This document shows, in pieces, positions 24,765-37,600 of a stretch of 64,000 bases of DNA. Position 1 is the stretch's first letter. Every line of letters starts with the position of its first letter. The notes beneath the pieces are model-generated. The model did not search any database. It saw nothing but the letters and a program-made list of their open reading frames with translations, and had not been told where the DNA came from. The DNA comes from Mermis nigrescens (lineage: Eukaryota > Nematoda > Enoplea > Mermithida > Mermithidae), in contig JAVLUZ010000693.1 of assembly GCA_036768485.1 (NCBI GenBank), positions 711,042-775,041 on the forward strand. Direction: 5' to 3'. Made by a program: the position numbers and the translations under genes.

Positions 24765-27447
24765 CCATAGGTAGCGCGTTAGCGCTTACCTATAATATAC
24801 TTGGGTACCCCTGAACACCTTTTCAGCTCCCCCTATAGCAACACTGGGATACTTCTGCATTGTGCGGTTTTTTTAAAGATAGATAACAAAAAGAATTCCA
24901 TGTTGCCATTTTTATAATTTTTTTACACTTCTACCCGGTGTTTAAAGAGCGTGTAAGGTTTTGCTGAAACGTTATAACATATAGTTTTTTTTTAAATTTT
25001 GGTCAGTCACACGACTTTTCGAACTCAGTTTTGCGTTATGTTCAGTCTGGTTTTATGATATTGTAGACGAATGAGTAAGCTCGATACGATATTTTTTATT
25101 TTGACGAAAAGTTACGTCAATTCAGGATGAGGCACTGCAAAGATTGTAAAGAATCTGTAGGGTGACAAACCACATTTTGGCCTCTTTGCTTGTCTGCCAA
25201 CAAATCCAGTTACGAGTTCCAAGAAATTTTTCAGCCAGCAAAAGTGTATTAAGGCCCACGGGGTACTTTTAGGTCACCTGCACACTATCTTACACTCCAT
25301 ACGGATTTAGATTCAGGAGTTCAAACTTTACGCTCTTGTGGATGTTGTAAAAAACATATTTTGTCTCAGATTTCTCTGTCAAGTTCTCCGGTTATAAGTC
25401 GGGACAAACTGAATAAAATGAAATTAGAGTACGTTCTAACAACTACATGTATCAGCAAATTGCCTTTGAAAACTCAATATTGAGTAAAATCTAGCGGTGT
25501 AAAGCTCGAGATCAGGGGTGAAACAAGAAGGAAACAAATTTTGTTCCCTTTTCTGATTGGTCCATAACTGAAATATTTTGCGGAACGGAGTTCATCGCAT
25601 ACACAAACGTACTACGATTCAGTGGCTACAAACTGGCTCCATCTAAACTTTTCTACACTAAATGGGTAGTTACGTTCAGATTTTTAAAGTTTACGATGTG
25701 GTGGATGGTGGAAAAGTACGTTTTTGCTCCTTTTCTTTGTCCGCAAATCACATTGTTTAGAAGTCGAAATAAGTCGAATAGAAACAAATGAAAGTACTTT
25801 TTAAGAGGTATACGTCACAGCAAATTATGTATATTTACATCAATATTGAGCTTTTCCGGAGGTGTAGAGTCAAGAATCTAAATGTTAAACGTGTTTCTGT
25901 CTTGTTTTTTCTGACAAACTTTCCGCTTTTGAGTCCTACACATAATCAAAAGTCAAAAAAATGGACCAAGGGTCAAACGTGATCCGCCAGTTGCGTGCGT
26001 TTGTTTACACTCTACAGTAATGTAAAGTGGTTTACATCTAATATTTGTCAGTCGGCGCACCGTCGCGGAGAGATAATGTTTTAATAAATATTGGTCGAAA
26101 TATCACAGTAATATCAAAATTACGAATCCGAGTAAAATCTTCTTTACACTAAGAGGTTGTATAACGCTTACAATGCAAATTAGCTTAAGTTCTAGAGCGT
26201 TGCGAATATTTAATGTTTTTTCAAAATGTGCTATGTAACGTCAGAATAACCAATCTGACTTTAAGTCTACCCTACACCCAGTAGTCGTATAACGTCTACA
26301 CTATTCTATTAATTTTTGATGTGTAAAGTTGACACTACATAATTATTGTACCTCCAGAGCGTTGCGAAGAGTGAATTTTTTCAAAATATGTCCCGTAATG
26401 GTCAGGATTACGAAATAGACTGCTTATTTTCTTTACACCCAGCAGTAGTGTAAAGTTTACACCAAAAATCTAACTTCAAGTTTTTGAGCATTGCACGTGC
26501 TTAATTTTTGTGAATGTTCCATGTAACGTTAGGATTAAAAATCTAAATCGTAAGTGTCCTTTACACTCAAGTATTTTGGTAAAATTTATGCCGAAAACGT
26601 TCGATTTGTTTGAATGATGTAAGGTTGTCTTGTTTAACAAAGATAATGCGAATCTTAAGACTAATATTGTTTTCCACGTTCTTGAACTGATGTCATTATT
26701 GAGGCATGTTACCGTATGTGTTTATCGACTTATTTAATCGAATCATGCAGATTGAAAGTAGCGTACTAGCTAGGGAAAATGGTCCGATTAAAGTAAAAGG
26801 ACGAATATACTTGGAATTATACATCATTAGGGGCATAAAAGGAGGGGACTGCCTGTAAAATTGTAAGAATCCACTAGAAATACGACTTTCGCTGAAAAAT
26901 GAAGAAAATCGAAGTACATTCTGCGGCTTCTAAATAAGCGTGCCTTCACAAAACGTGGTCCATTACCTCAGAAAAAGAGATAATAAGGAAGCTTTGATGT
27001 GTTTTAAAACCATTTTAGTTTCTTATCAGTGTCACAGTTTTCTTTCAAATATCTAACCAATATTTTGTTAATCGTCAATGGCTCCATAAATGAATTATGA
27101 CAAGCTCACCATCTTGTTAATAGTTGCCCCATAACAATGCGTGCCATGTTAACGTAAGAATGCACATTATGTTGTTTTTTGATTAGCGATCGTTTCTCTT
27201 CTAGCAATAAGCTATCATGTTATTTATTTTTACGTCGGAAGTGCTTGTCCCTTCTGCAGGCCGCAAAATATACTTCGATTTTTTGCATTCTTGAGCGGAA
27301 GTCGTATTTTTAGTAGATTCTTACAATTTTCACAGTCAGACATAGGTAACTTTTCCCTAGTCCCCTACTTCTATATCCTAAATAATGCATGATTCCAAAT
27401 ATATTCGTCCTTTTTGTCCCATCGGAGTATTTTTTCTTGCTAGTGTA
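24765..27447 (-). mobile_element. composite foldback repeat, full-length copy R2
   Basis: Left end is a hairpin, ATAGGTAGCGCGTTAGCGC followed by TTACCTATAATA. Next comes unique sequence shared with R1, R3 and R4. A degenerate tandem block (about 26050-26600) has units of about 130 bp holding GTGTAAAGT and TTACGAATC words. The right end is a foldback unit with arms at 26765-26937 and 27258-27447. The reverse complement of one arm matches the other through ACAAAAAGGACGAATATA-like, GAGGGGACT and AAAATCGAAGTA blocks. No reading frame of note, so it is non-autonomous by appearance. Confidence 0.8.
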
Positions 27448-28440
27448 ACAATATCTTTATCTGTCTTAAAGATTATTTACTGTTAAAGTCAGAAAAGTCG
27501 GCAATACGATTTGTAAAATTCGAGTTCGCTGATATGTTTTCTTACTTTTGCCATACGCTTTTATTTTATTGTTACATAATCATCATAAATGGGCATCAAC
27601 TGGATTCTGATATTAGAATAAATTTGATATATCGAAACCAATAAAATGAATTAAAATAAAATTTATATAAATTGAATCACATTCTTAGTCAAATTCTTAA
27701 AGATCAAAAAGTGCTAAAAAGATTTTTCAGCAAAGAGCAACAAATACTATTTTTTTCAATTTTCTAATCAAGTTTTATATAATGGCAATAAAAAACTGCA
27801 AAAAACGAAATAAATCCTGAAAATTCAATTCTGATGCTTTCCGGATTCTATAATGTCAAGAACCATTTTCAGACTTTCCCAAGGCTCATATCTGGCCATT
27901 TATTGATAACGGAATAGTTGGAAATATTGTAATATTTTTCTACTTCTACTGTTCTATTTTAATTTTTATCTAACGCATTTAATTGTCATATTTTATTTAT
28001 TTTCAATTGTTATTATTTTATATTTTAATTATAATATTTATAGATTTATTTTATTTTATCTTTTTTCGTCGAATTTATGTAAATCAAAAATTCGTTTTAT
28101 GAGTCGTTTATTACACGATTTAGAATTACTATTCATTCGGTACGATTATTTATTTTTATTAAGAGTATTTGACACATTTGTTTTAAATTTTTCTAAATTT
28201 GTATTTTTAAAACATATTTAGTTTTTATAATAAGCTTTATTTTAAATAAATACCATCAACAGTACTTTATTATTTTTTACAATAAATTTTGTGTATAATG
28301 AGCATTGATCTCTTTTCTCTATACTTACATTGATTTTATCATTTATAGCGGCCAGCTATTGGGAAAATAATTAGAGGGAAATTTTCCAGCGCGTAACAAC
28401 CGGAGATAATTGATTATTGATTTAATATGTTTCATTAATT
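27448..28440 (+). other. AT-rich upstream region of the channel gene
   Basis: Extremely AT-rich (especially 27960-28300). I see no repeat copy and no exon. If the promoter is local it would be here, but no motif stands out. Confidence 0.4.
28380..28389 (+). promoter_or_regulatory. acceptor-like motif before the channel start codon
   Basis: AATTTTCCAG, 51 bases before the ATG at 28441, is a good 3' splice site. It may be a trans-splice site or the end of a 5'UTR intron. An in-frame TAA lies between it and the ATG. Confidence 0.35.
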
Positions 28441-28604
28441 ATGCAAATTAGCCCTTTTAATTTGCGCCTTGACATCCATATTTTTATTTATTCCATTATC
28501 GTAATTTCAACAACGGAGGACCAGCAAGTAGACGACCATAATCATTGTTTGAACGACTCGGAACTTTTGGACTATTTAACCTTGGATAGGGCGTCTTACA
28601 GCAG
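28441..28604 (+). CDS. channel exon 1: signal peptide and mature N-terminus
   Basis: First ATG after an in-frame TAA. Encodes a hydrophobic stretch ([13 protein letters not shown]), then an acidic start ([10 protein letters not shown]) and [11 protein letters not shown], the usual opening of Cys-loop subunits (xLLxxY). Donor AGCAG|GTAAAC leaves AG, completed to Arg by the first base of exon 2. The Asp at residue 11 inside the signal is slightly unusual. Confidence 0.82.
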
Positions 28605-31600
28605 GTAAACCAAAAAACGCTTTTATGCATTAAATTTGAGTTTTTGATGGAATTATGTCGTTTTTTGACGACCTGCTGACAGAGATAGTGTTAGAAAGTA
28701 AGCATACCTGGCTGTAAGGGTTGGGGGTATGCACCTCTAGAAACCAAAATACCACCCCTAGAAATCAAAATACCCCCAACAATTTATTTTTTGAATATCG
28801 TTTTGTTTTATTCGCAATTTTTGATGCCAATGGATACTGCTCGATGAGAAACGATGAAAAATGGTGTTTTTCGCCATACCACCATTTTAAAGTCCATTTT
28901 TTACCTTTGAAAAAGCTTGCACCACCCCACCCAGAATGTTGGGTGCCGCACACCTATGGTCGTAAACATACATACACAGCATGGGAATTTATGGGGGGGG
29001 TGTACTCCGGCCAATAGATTTATAGAAAATGCCTTTGTTTGCCTATAAACGAAGGGTACGTTTCAAAAACAATGTTATTTGATGTTTCAGACAATGCTTG
29101 TTCTTTCTAGAATATAAAATCGCGAAAAAATATAGAAAAATGTTAACAAAATTGAGTACATTAAACAAAATATAGTCAAAAAATGTGAATATCGTGCAAA
29201 GCACCGAAAATTTGAGATTTTTTAGCCAAAAATGAGCTAAAAACGCTTAAAAGGTACACTTTTTGCAACTTTTACCAACTTTTATTGAAAATGGATAATT
29301 CTATAAGGGTGTCGCAGCCATTTTGCGGGCGGGGGGCTCAGTGATCATACTGGAGGAGGGTCAAACCCCAAACCCCGCCCCCGCAAGAACACGTCTGGTC
29401 GTAAGCACGAATGTGCAACCTGAGAATTCTGTGGATGGAAAGGTGTTGGCTTGCAAATAGGCGAGGGCGGTTCTGACGCTCACTTTGCTCCTCGAACTTG
29501 AAATGCTCCTCAGATCCGGTCGTAGACCCCTGTAGTTAAATTTTATGCGATATCCTACCTCGACTTTACCCCAGCATAAGTATACTCAAAACTTCGATTA
29601 CTGCCTATGCATGGGGTTTAGTTCCGAAAATTATATTTAAAATATGTTTTATGCACTTACAAAAAATGTGTGCACTTCATAGACACCTGTCTTCTACGGT
29701 TTTAACACTGCTCTTTCTTAAACGTAAAAGACGAGTCAGTACGCTATTTTTCGCGGTCAGTAATTATTCTAGGAGACAAACCTCAGGAATGATCATGGTC
29801 GGGATACTATTTTGTTGCAAAAGTAGGCAATTTGGATATATAACGTAATAGCTCGTCTCCAATTTTCTGATTTTTAGGCTTTTAAATTGAAACCTATCGC
29901 GATTATAATAACTAGTATTATATTTTGTTTACTGTAGAAATTTTTTTCATAGTTTGGCCCGGCATATTAAAATTTTACTCGCGTTTATGCGCTATCAGTC
30001 TTTGTTTATAATTTTTTTTTATTCCAGGATACAAAATAACGATATTATGTTTTACAGTAGTGCTATATATAACCATACGTGTTCTTGGGGGTTAGGGCTT
30101 TGTCCCCTCCCCAAAATCGCTTCTGACCTTAACCGCAAAATGGCTGCGACCCCAGAATTGTCGATTTTTTGTGAATATTGTACAACGTGTGCCTTTTTTT
30201 AGCATCTTTAGCTCATTTTTTGCTCAAAAGTCTCAAATTTTTGTCGCTTGGCGCCAGATACAAATTTTTTGAAGACATTTAGTTCGATTTTTATTGATTT
30301 CCTTTCTTTTTTTCGAAAAATTTTTTTTCGAAAAAACGAGCATTTTTAAAATGTCTAGAAACAGTGTTTTCGGCGTGTAACCGTCGTTTTTCAGCCCGAA
30401 AATGACACTTTAAAAAATGTTCAAAGCCTGACTACCCAAAATTCTCATGCTGTACATGTATTTATAAAACCCTCTCTGACTACCGTGAAATAGGAGTCCC
30501 GGTCATCAAATTGGCATATTTCACGTTTATCGCACAATGCGTAGATGAGAAAACCGCGCTTTGGTCAATGATTGGCGCAAATTTGTGGGTCTTTTGCTTT
30601 TTGATAGCCTACTATGCATACACGTAACGGCTCGTAAATTGCGGGCTTGCCGGCTATTTTTAGGGAGGCGCTTTCAAAAATGGCTAAAAAAACCCTAAAA
30701 ACAGCCAAAAAAGTCAGTTTTTTTAAAAAAATGGGGAGGGGGTTCGAAAATTTTCTGGCTTTGTGGGGGATGTGGGGGACGATCGATTTCGGGTGGGGGA
30801 TCTCCCCATCCCCCCTTACATGAATGCCACCAGGTGTTTTACTTAGCTGCTCAAACCTATTGTTTTAATTCATTGTAGCAGGTTCATCTACGTATGCTTG
30901 AGTACAGTAAGTGCTTTTAGATTATACAACTAGTTCCAAGACTGTTTCAGAGATTAAGAACTACGATACGTATTTGAAAAGAGCATGAAAAGTCACACAC
31001 TGTATTTTAAGGTTTAATTTTTTGAAAAATTTCAAATTTTAATCAAATATCAATACTTTTTAATTTTTAATTAATTTTATTTATACTTCATTAATTTTTT
31101 GGCATAATTTAATTGAATTTAATTTATTCAGCCTTCGACATTAAAAAACACGCATTACGCGTGAGGTTATGAGGACGCCTTCCGCAAATTTTCAAGGGAA
31201 TAAAGTGACAGGCTACGTTTATTAAATATTTAGTTACCGGGCAAAACAGGACGCCCCAAAGCGAACATATTAAATGAGTATCCTAATCGTAGAAATAATC
31301 ATGCACGAACGGTTAGGCAAAAATTTTGGAGAAAATGCAGAAATTCTAAAAAAGTCGAAATTATGGGCTCTAGCTTATCTGCGGGTCTTTTGGATTCTGG
31401 TATCAGAAAGCAAAGAGGAATAGTTTGACAGGTCTGGCTGGACTCGGCTCGAAGTAGATAGGGAGAATTTTCTAAAGAATTTAGGGATATCTTTCACTAT
31501 TTGATTGTAATATAAATGATTCTAATGATAATTAGTAGGCCAAGAGATTTAGATTGGTCTAATAATTGTTTTGAATTGACTAATCCTAGGGTCTAAGTAA

Positions 31601-34600
31601 CATATTATTTGTACATATTTTATGTTCACATTTTTCTTTTTATTTAAGCATGATAATCTGGAAATGTCGTATTTTTTCACGAAAACTTTCGCGTCTCTTT
31701 TAAAGTCAAAAGCCTACCTCCCACCCGACTAACTTTACTATTCTTCCCCAAAGACAATGTGTTGTGTTGTGACCAAACATAAGCAGTGGCCTAATTCAGG
31801 CGAAGCCTGGGTAGAATGAAACCGGTACAAATCCCAAAAAACATGCCAAGAATATAATTCTGGGGGTCTCTTGATTTAAGAGGTCTACTAAATTTCGGAA
31901 GGGTAAAACACCCCCCACCCCTCCAACAAACCTCTACCCCACATTCATGTGTAGTTGTAATGTGACCGTCGCGAAGTATCCTGCCTAATCAGTGATATAA
32001 ATAGATATCTTCATGCCTTGTAATAAGTCTTCCGCTAAGCATTTAAATTATTCTGATCATTCTGATACTACCAAGGAAAAATGCTTTGATGGAATAAATA
32101 TGGACGATCATACTTAGATGTGGATTATTGACGATAAAAAAGAAGCCCACAAAGAAATAGTCACCTAAGTACGCAAAAAATCGTAATAATCTACTGAAAA
32201 TCAGACTTTCTAAGCAACACAAAAATCGAAGTATATTCTGCAACCTACGGAAGGAATATGCGCTTTAGTTTGAGAAATTAATAGCACTACACTCTATTCT
32301 TAAAAAAAGACTGATCAATCTTCTGAATTAAAAAGGCAACGAATCATTTTGTTCACTAACCCTATGTGAATGCAACTCCACACGACCGATGTAGCAATGG
32401 CGTATTAACTCGGAAAAGCCTTAAACATGATGAAACAGGCCAGCACCGTGGGCGGCACCAAAATTATGCAGGTGCAATATTCCTCAAAGGTAACAAAATA
32501 GCCTTAAAATGATGGTATAACGGAAAAACACCATTTTTCAACGTTTCTCATCTAGCACTACCCATTGGCATCAAAAAATTGCGAAAAAACAAAAAAAAAT
32601 TTCAAAAATTGAATTTTGTGGGGTATTTGTTTTCTGGGGGTGGGGTAGTTTGGTTTCTTTGGGAGGTGCATACCCCAACAAGTCCCCCACGCCCAGGTGT
32701 GGCCAGCCCCGACGAGTATAGGACACGTAAAGAATAATCAGCGAGATAAACGTGCAAACAAATGCAACAGTGCATGGTGATAGAATGGGAATCTGAATAG
32801 TTCACACAAGATGCCAAAACAGGAGCGAGTCTGCATCGTCACACTAGACTGACTTGTGTAAACTGTAAGGCAATAATAAACAACGCGATCTGAATGTCAT
32901 TATTTATCCACTGAGCCATTCACAATTAACCGAATATCGATTTTGAATTGTCAGGAAAATACGGTGCTAACGTACAACGAAATCGGGCATTTAGTATAGG
33001 ACAAAGCTTCCTATAAGCTCTTCAGCAAACCAGAGAGAAGTGTTTGATAAGTCGCCTTCTTTACTTCAGCCACAGAATATACATTGATTTTTGTGTTACT
33101 CCGAAAAAGCCTGACTTTCACCAGATTCTTATGATTTTTTGCACGCATAGGTGACTTTTTCCTAGTCCCGTCCTTTTAAATTTTCAATAAGCCGCAAGTT
33201 CAAAGTTGCAAGTATTTTCGTCTTTTTTTATTCCGTAGGAGCGTTCCTCCTCGGCAGTGCCCTAATGTGCTTTGATTAAATCATTCAGTAAACTCATCCT
33301 AATTCTCATCCTGATTTTATGACAATAGTTTTTACAAAAAATTAAATTACTCTCCACAACGTTTTGAAATTAAAATTAATTTTCAGTGTAAATTTTAGGC
33401 TACCATTGACTCAAAGATAATCTGAAGTTAGATTCCTAATCCTGACGTTACGGAGAACAATTTGCAAAAAAATTTACCTTGTACAATTTTCTGGATATGA
33501 AATGAACCTTCGGTGTAAAGTTCACACAAACACTATATGTAAAGAAGATTGCTGTCAAATTTGTAATCCTGACCGTAAAGAAAAATCCTGATGTCTTGGA
33601 TAACATTTTCAAGAAAATTGAACTTTCAGCGACATTCTGGAAATAGTGTTAATCTCCAGTGTAAACTTAACGAAACTGCTGATTCTACAGAATTCCCAGA
33701 GTAAGATTTGCAATCCTAACATCCCGAACAACATTTTAGAGAATAGTGACCCTCCATAACTCTAGAAGCAAAATAAATTCAAGTGTAAGCTACTTTACAC
33801 CTCTTTTTAGTACAAATTAATTTCCAATAGAACGTGTGACTCATAAGTCATAAGGCATGCTTAGGGCTAAAATCATGTCCCTACTCATAAGTAAAAAAAG
33901 ATAACGGGCAAATCGACGGAGAAATGTGTTTTCCGACCCCGATTAGAGCATTATAAATCGAGAAATAACTCAATATTGCGTGTAAAGAAATACATCCAAC
34001 CGCTACGTCTAACCCTTAGGGTATTCTTCATTTTGACATTAGTCCGAACATCTTAATTTATAATAGGAGAAGTTAGTAGACAAAATGATTGCAAAAATAT
34101 TTTTTCACCCAAGACTTAGTAATTTACACCTTTTGAAATAAAGCAATATTCGAGTGTAGAAAAATGCAAACAAGTGCAGGTGTAACCGGACTTTAGAAAA
34201 TTTCATACTCTACAATTCTGTAAAATTAAATTGCAGGAGGCGTTTACGCTGACTTGTCAAAACATTGTCCTTGAAAGCCGTCAAAAGTTCACATATATGT
34301 TATAACGTTGGGCTTAAACTTTACACGCTCATTACAAATTTGGTATTGAGTTTGGACAAAAAAGTGCGCATAGTCTTTTTTACTTATCTGATGATTAAAA
34401 ATTGCACCTCCCAGTGTTGCTGTAGGGAGCCTTCATACGTGGGGTACTCAAGTGTATTATAGGTATGCGCTAAGGCGCTACCTATAATATTAATTTCAAA
34501 ATGTTTTGATAGTTATATGAATTCGAATAAATTAGCGAGAGGTCGTCGTAACGACGATACACGAGAGAACAAAAAACAAAGGAAAACACCAGAAAATTGA

Positions 34601-37600
34601 ATAAAGTAAGTACCAAAATAAATAAAACTAAATTATTAATTAATAACATGAATGATAGAATAGTGATTAATATAAAAAACACACATTCGGTGTAAAGGAA
34701 AAATCGAGGAGGCGAAAATTATATTAGGATGTATACTTAATTTATTACTAGTTCGATTAAAACGTTTTTAAAACTCGATTACATTTGTACAGGGTCTCAA
34801 TTTTAAGAAAAAAGACATAAACAACCTTGCTTAAGTAATATATACTCAATTCTTTAATCTTATCTTAATGATGTTATAATTAATACGGAATTAAATTGAA
34901 ATTAGTCAAAAAATTTTCAGATACAAATTGCCAGAACCGACCGTATTGGTAAGAATAGAAATGTGGGTCCAGGAAGTGACGTCGGTGAACGAGGCGACGC
35001 AAGATTTCGAAGTCGATTTGTACATCAACGAAATATGGCGAGATCCGGCTTTGAGTTTCGGGCATAAAAATCCGTGCAAGCCGTCGCTGACCCTCGATTA
35101 CACGGTCAGGGAGAAAATTTGGACTCCAAACACCGTTTTTATCAACAGCAAATCGGCCGACATACACAAATCGCCTTTTATGTAATATATAGCTGGCAAT
35201 CGCTCAGATTCTGGAAATCCAAGAAATTTAGAAGTTAAATAGTGCCGAAAAATTAGATGTAGCGACAAGACACTAAATTTTACGCTTGTTATCGAGGATT
35301 ATAACTGAACTCTAGACCTCTATTAGACCCTCACCCCATTTACACGCATTGGGGAAATGGTGACAGGGAGGTATAAACCCCGTTGAGGGGTTCAAACTGC
35401 AGGCACTGTCGAGCAATTTCGGCACAAAATAGTGTATTTTCAAGCAATCTCGACTTAATTTACCTAATAAACCCAACTACTGTAGTATAAATCCTAAATC
35501 TCACCCCTCCCAGGCACCCTGACCTTGCTCATCGTTTCCTTATCCTCCACCCCATCACGCCCACATGTGTAGCCGACTGACATAGTTTAACTTTTGATTT
35601 TTATTCCGTTTGTAAATTACTTCTGATTTTTTAATGTATTTTTTTGTTCAATTTATAATTAACAATCAGTATTTTTTTTACTTTTTCTCTCCTATTTTCT
35701 TAGCTACCCAATTTTTTTTTAATTCAACTGATTGAAAGTTTTACTCGACGTATGTTTTAATCGGAGGCTAATCAGATTTTGATCGGTAAGAAAGGCGGAA
35801 ATCCGCTTGATTCCAAAAGTCCGATATATTTTTTAAGAAAATCCCGCCGTTAACATGAAATATGAGTTCTTTCCAGTTGATCTCAGGCTCCCGATTTGAT
35901 TGAATCGTAGCTGTTTAGAATTATTACGCATAATTGAGGATTATTTTGAATTTTGGCACTAAAGTGTGTTAACGAATAAATAATCGTTAATGTGATAAAA
36001 ATAATAGTCTCCGAAAGGCGAAGGGTGACTAAAGATAAATTCGAAATTGTTTCTCTTTAAATCTTCTAACTCCTAGAATTATTTAATGAACCATACGTTT
36101 CATCGGTGTGCGGAAATTGTGGTATTCTTTTTAGACCTTATAAGACGGGGATAGGGCGTCACCCCATCCAAAATCGGCACTCTCCATCCCCCAAAGACTA
36201 AGATGATTTGCCCCCTTTTTATCAGAGACTTCGTTTTTAGGTCATTTCTTGATAATTGCTTACTATTATTAGACAAAAATCTGAGGTTATTTATGCCTCT
36301 ACCTAATTAAAACAAGGCTAGCTGCTCCCTCCATAATTTAGATTTGTAGTCCGTTTTCAGGATACCAGCTAGAGAGCCGTAAGCACGCATTGGCGTGGGG
36401 GTATACACCCCCATAGAAGTTGAAAAATTCCCCGTAGATTACTGTGGACCCAGACTATTTTTAGTAACATTTTGGGCGAATTTGGGCGATATCGCCTCTC
36501 CCAGAATTTTCTTGCTGCCAGCGCTCGCTCCCCTGCATAGTGCACTTTGCACACCTATACGCGCTATGCTTTGCTCGCAAGGTGCGCTTCACGCACCTAC
36601 TTAAAATTTATTGATTTACTTTTCAATAAATTATTAAATTTGAAGAAATTTTTATTTATTCCTATAAATTTATTTACGTATTAAGACGAAATCGTGAGTA
36701 GGAAGCGCCAATTGCTGGAGATCTTGAGTCAGAGATCTCAAAGTTGAATCGTTAAAAACAAATAAAAAAATTGTTTTCAGACGGAAAGCATACTTTTTTT
36801 GACGTTTCACGCCATGATTTATCGACTTGCAGCAAAAATGGCGAAAAAATTGGACAATAAATTAGAAAATCTAATCTCGGGGGTCTTTTTAATTTTGAAG
36901 GTTTCGGCTTTCCTCAGGGTCGGTCTTAAGCATTTGGGGGCCCTGCGCTAAGAATTCGGAAAATCAAAAAAATCAAAGAATCAATGAAAAGAATCAAATA
37001 ATCCTATACCCGTACGCTCGGCGCAGCTTTTAAAAGTTATTAAACATTCCAACCGAGCAATCCTGGGTCCTGTGTTAATTATGAAAGTATTTTATGTAAA
37101 TTTAAAAATTTTCGTCAAATTTATGCCAAAACATGCTTGAATTTTATCAATTCTAGTAAAAATGCAACAAAAATTTGTAAAATTTAGGTAGAACAACGTT
37201 TAAAAGCGTGAACGATTGCTTGTATTTGTGCACTAAGCGCGTTTGTTGGAGCAAACGGAGCGGAGCGCCGAAAATTTTTAGAATTTGTGCCAAATTATTG
37301 AAAATGTTATGAGGCTGAAAAAGTGGTTTTCGCCAGATAAATCATTTCGAGAGTCATGAAAATGCTTACTGCTAAAACGCATATTTTTTACGCCCAAACA
37401 TGGACGTCTACCAGGCCGTTAAGGAACTAAATAAATGTAACTTATAAGTAGGTACGTAGCTGTGCGGGATAGGGGTCAATTAGTCCGCCAAAATATGGAA
37501 AGTATGAATTTTCTTTTTACCATTACCATTGTCCCCTATGAAAAAAATTGAAAATTCATGAAGCGAATACCGCCAGAATAGATTTCAGGTATCATTTCGA

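Larger units (their letters stand above)
28605..34920 (+). other. channel intron 1
   Basis: 6.3 kb, nearly all repeats: F2 at 28711-28965, G-run repeats at about 28966-29400 and 30070-30480, a G-rich block at 30732-30811, another G-run repeat at about 31780-31960, and composite copy R3 at 32067-34492. I recognise no further exon; a missing one is unlikely because exons 1 and 2 join in phase with the expected protein sequence. Confidence 0.7.

Noticed and set aside
28721..29017. 98-residue frame downstream of channel exon 1
   Set aside because: Lies in repeat F2 and shares its sequence with non-coding copies F1, F3 and F4.
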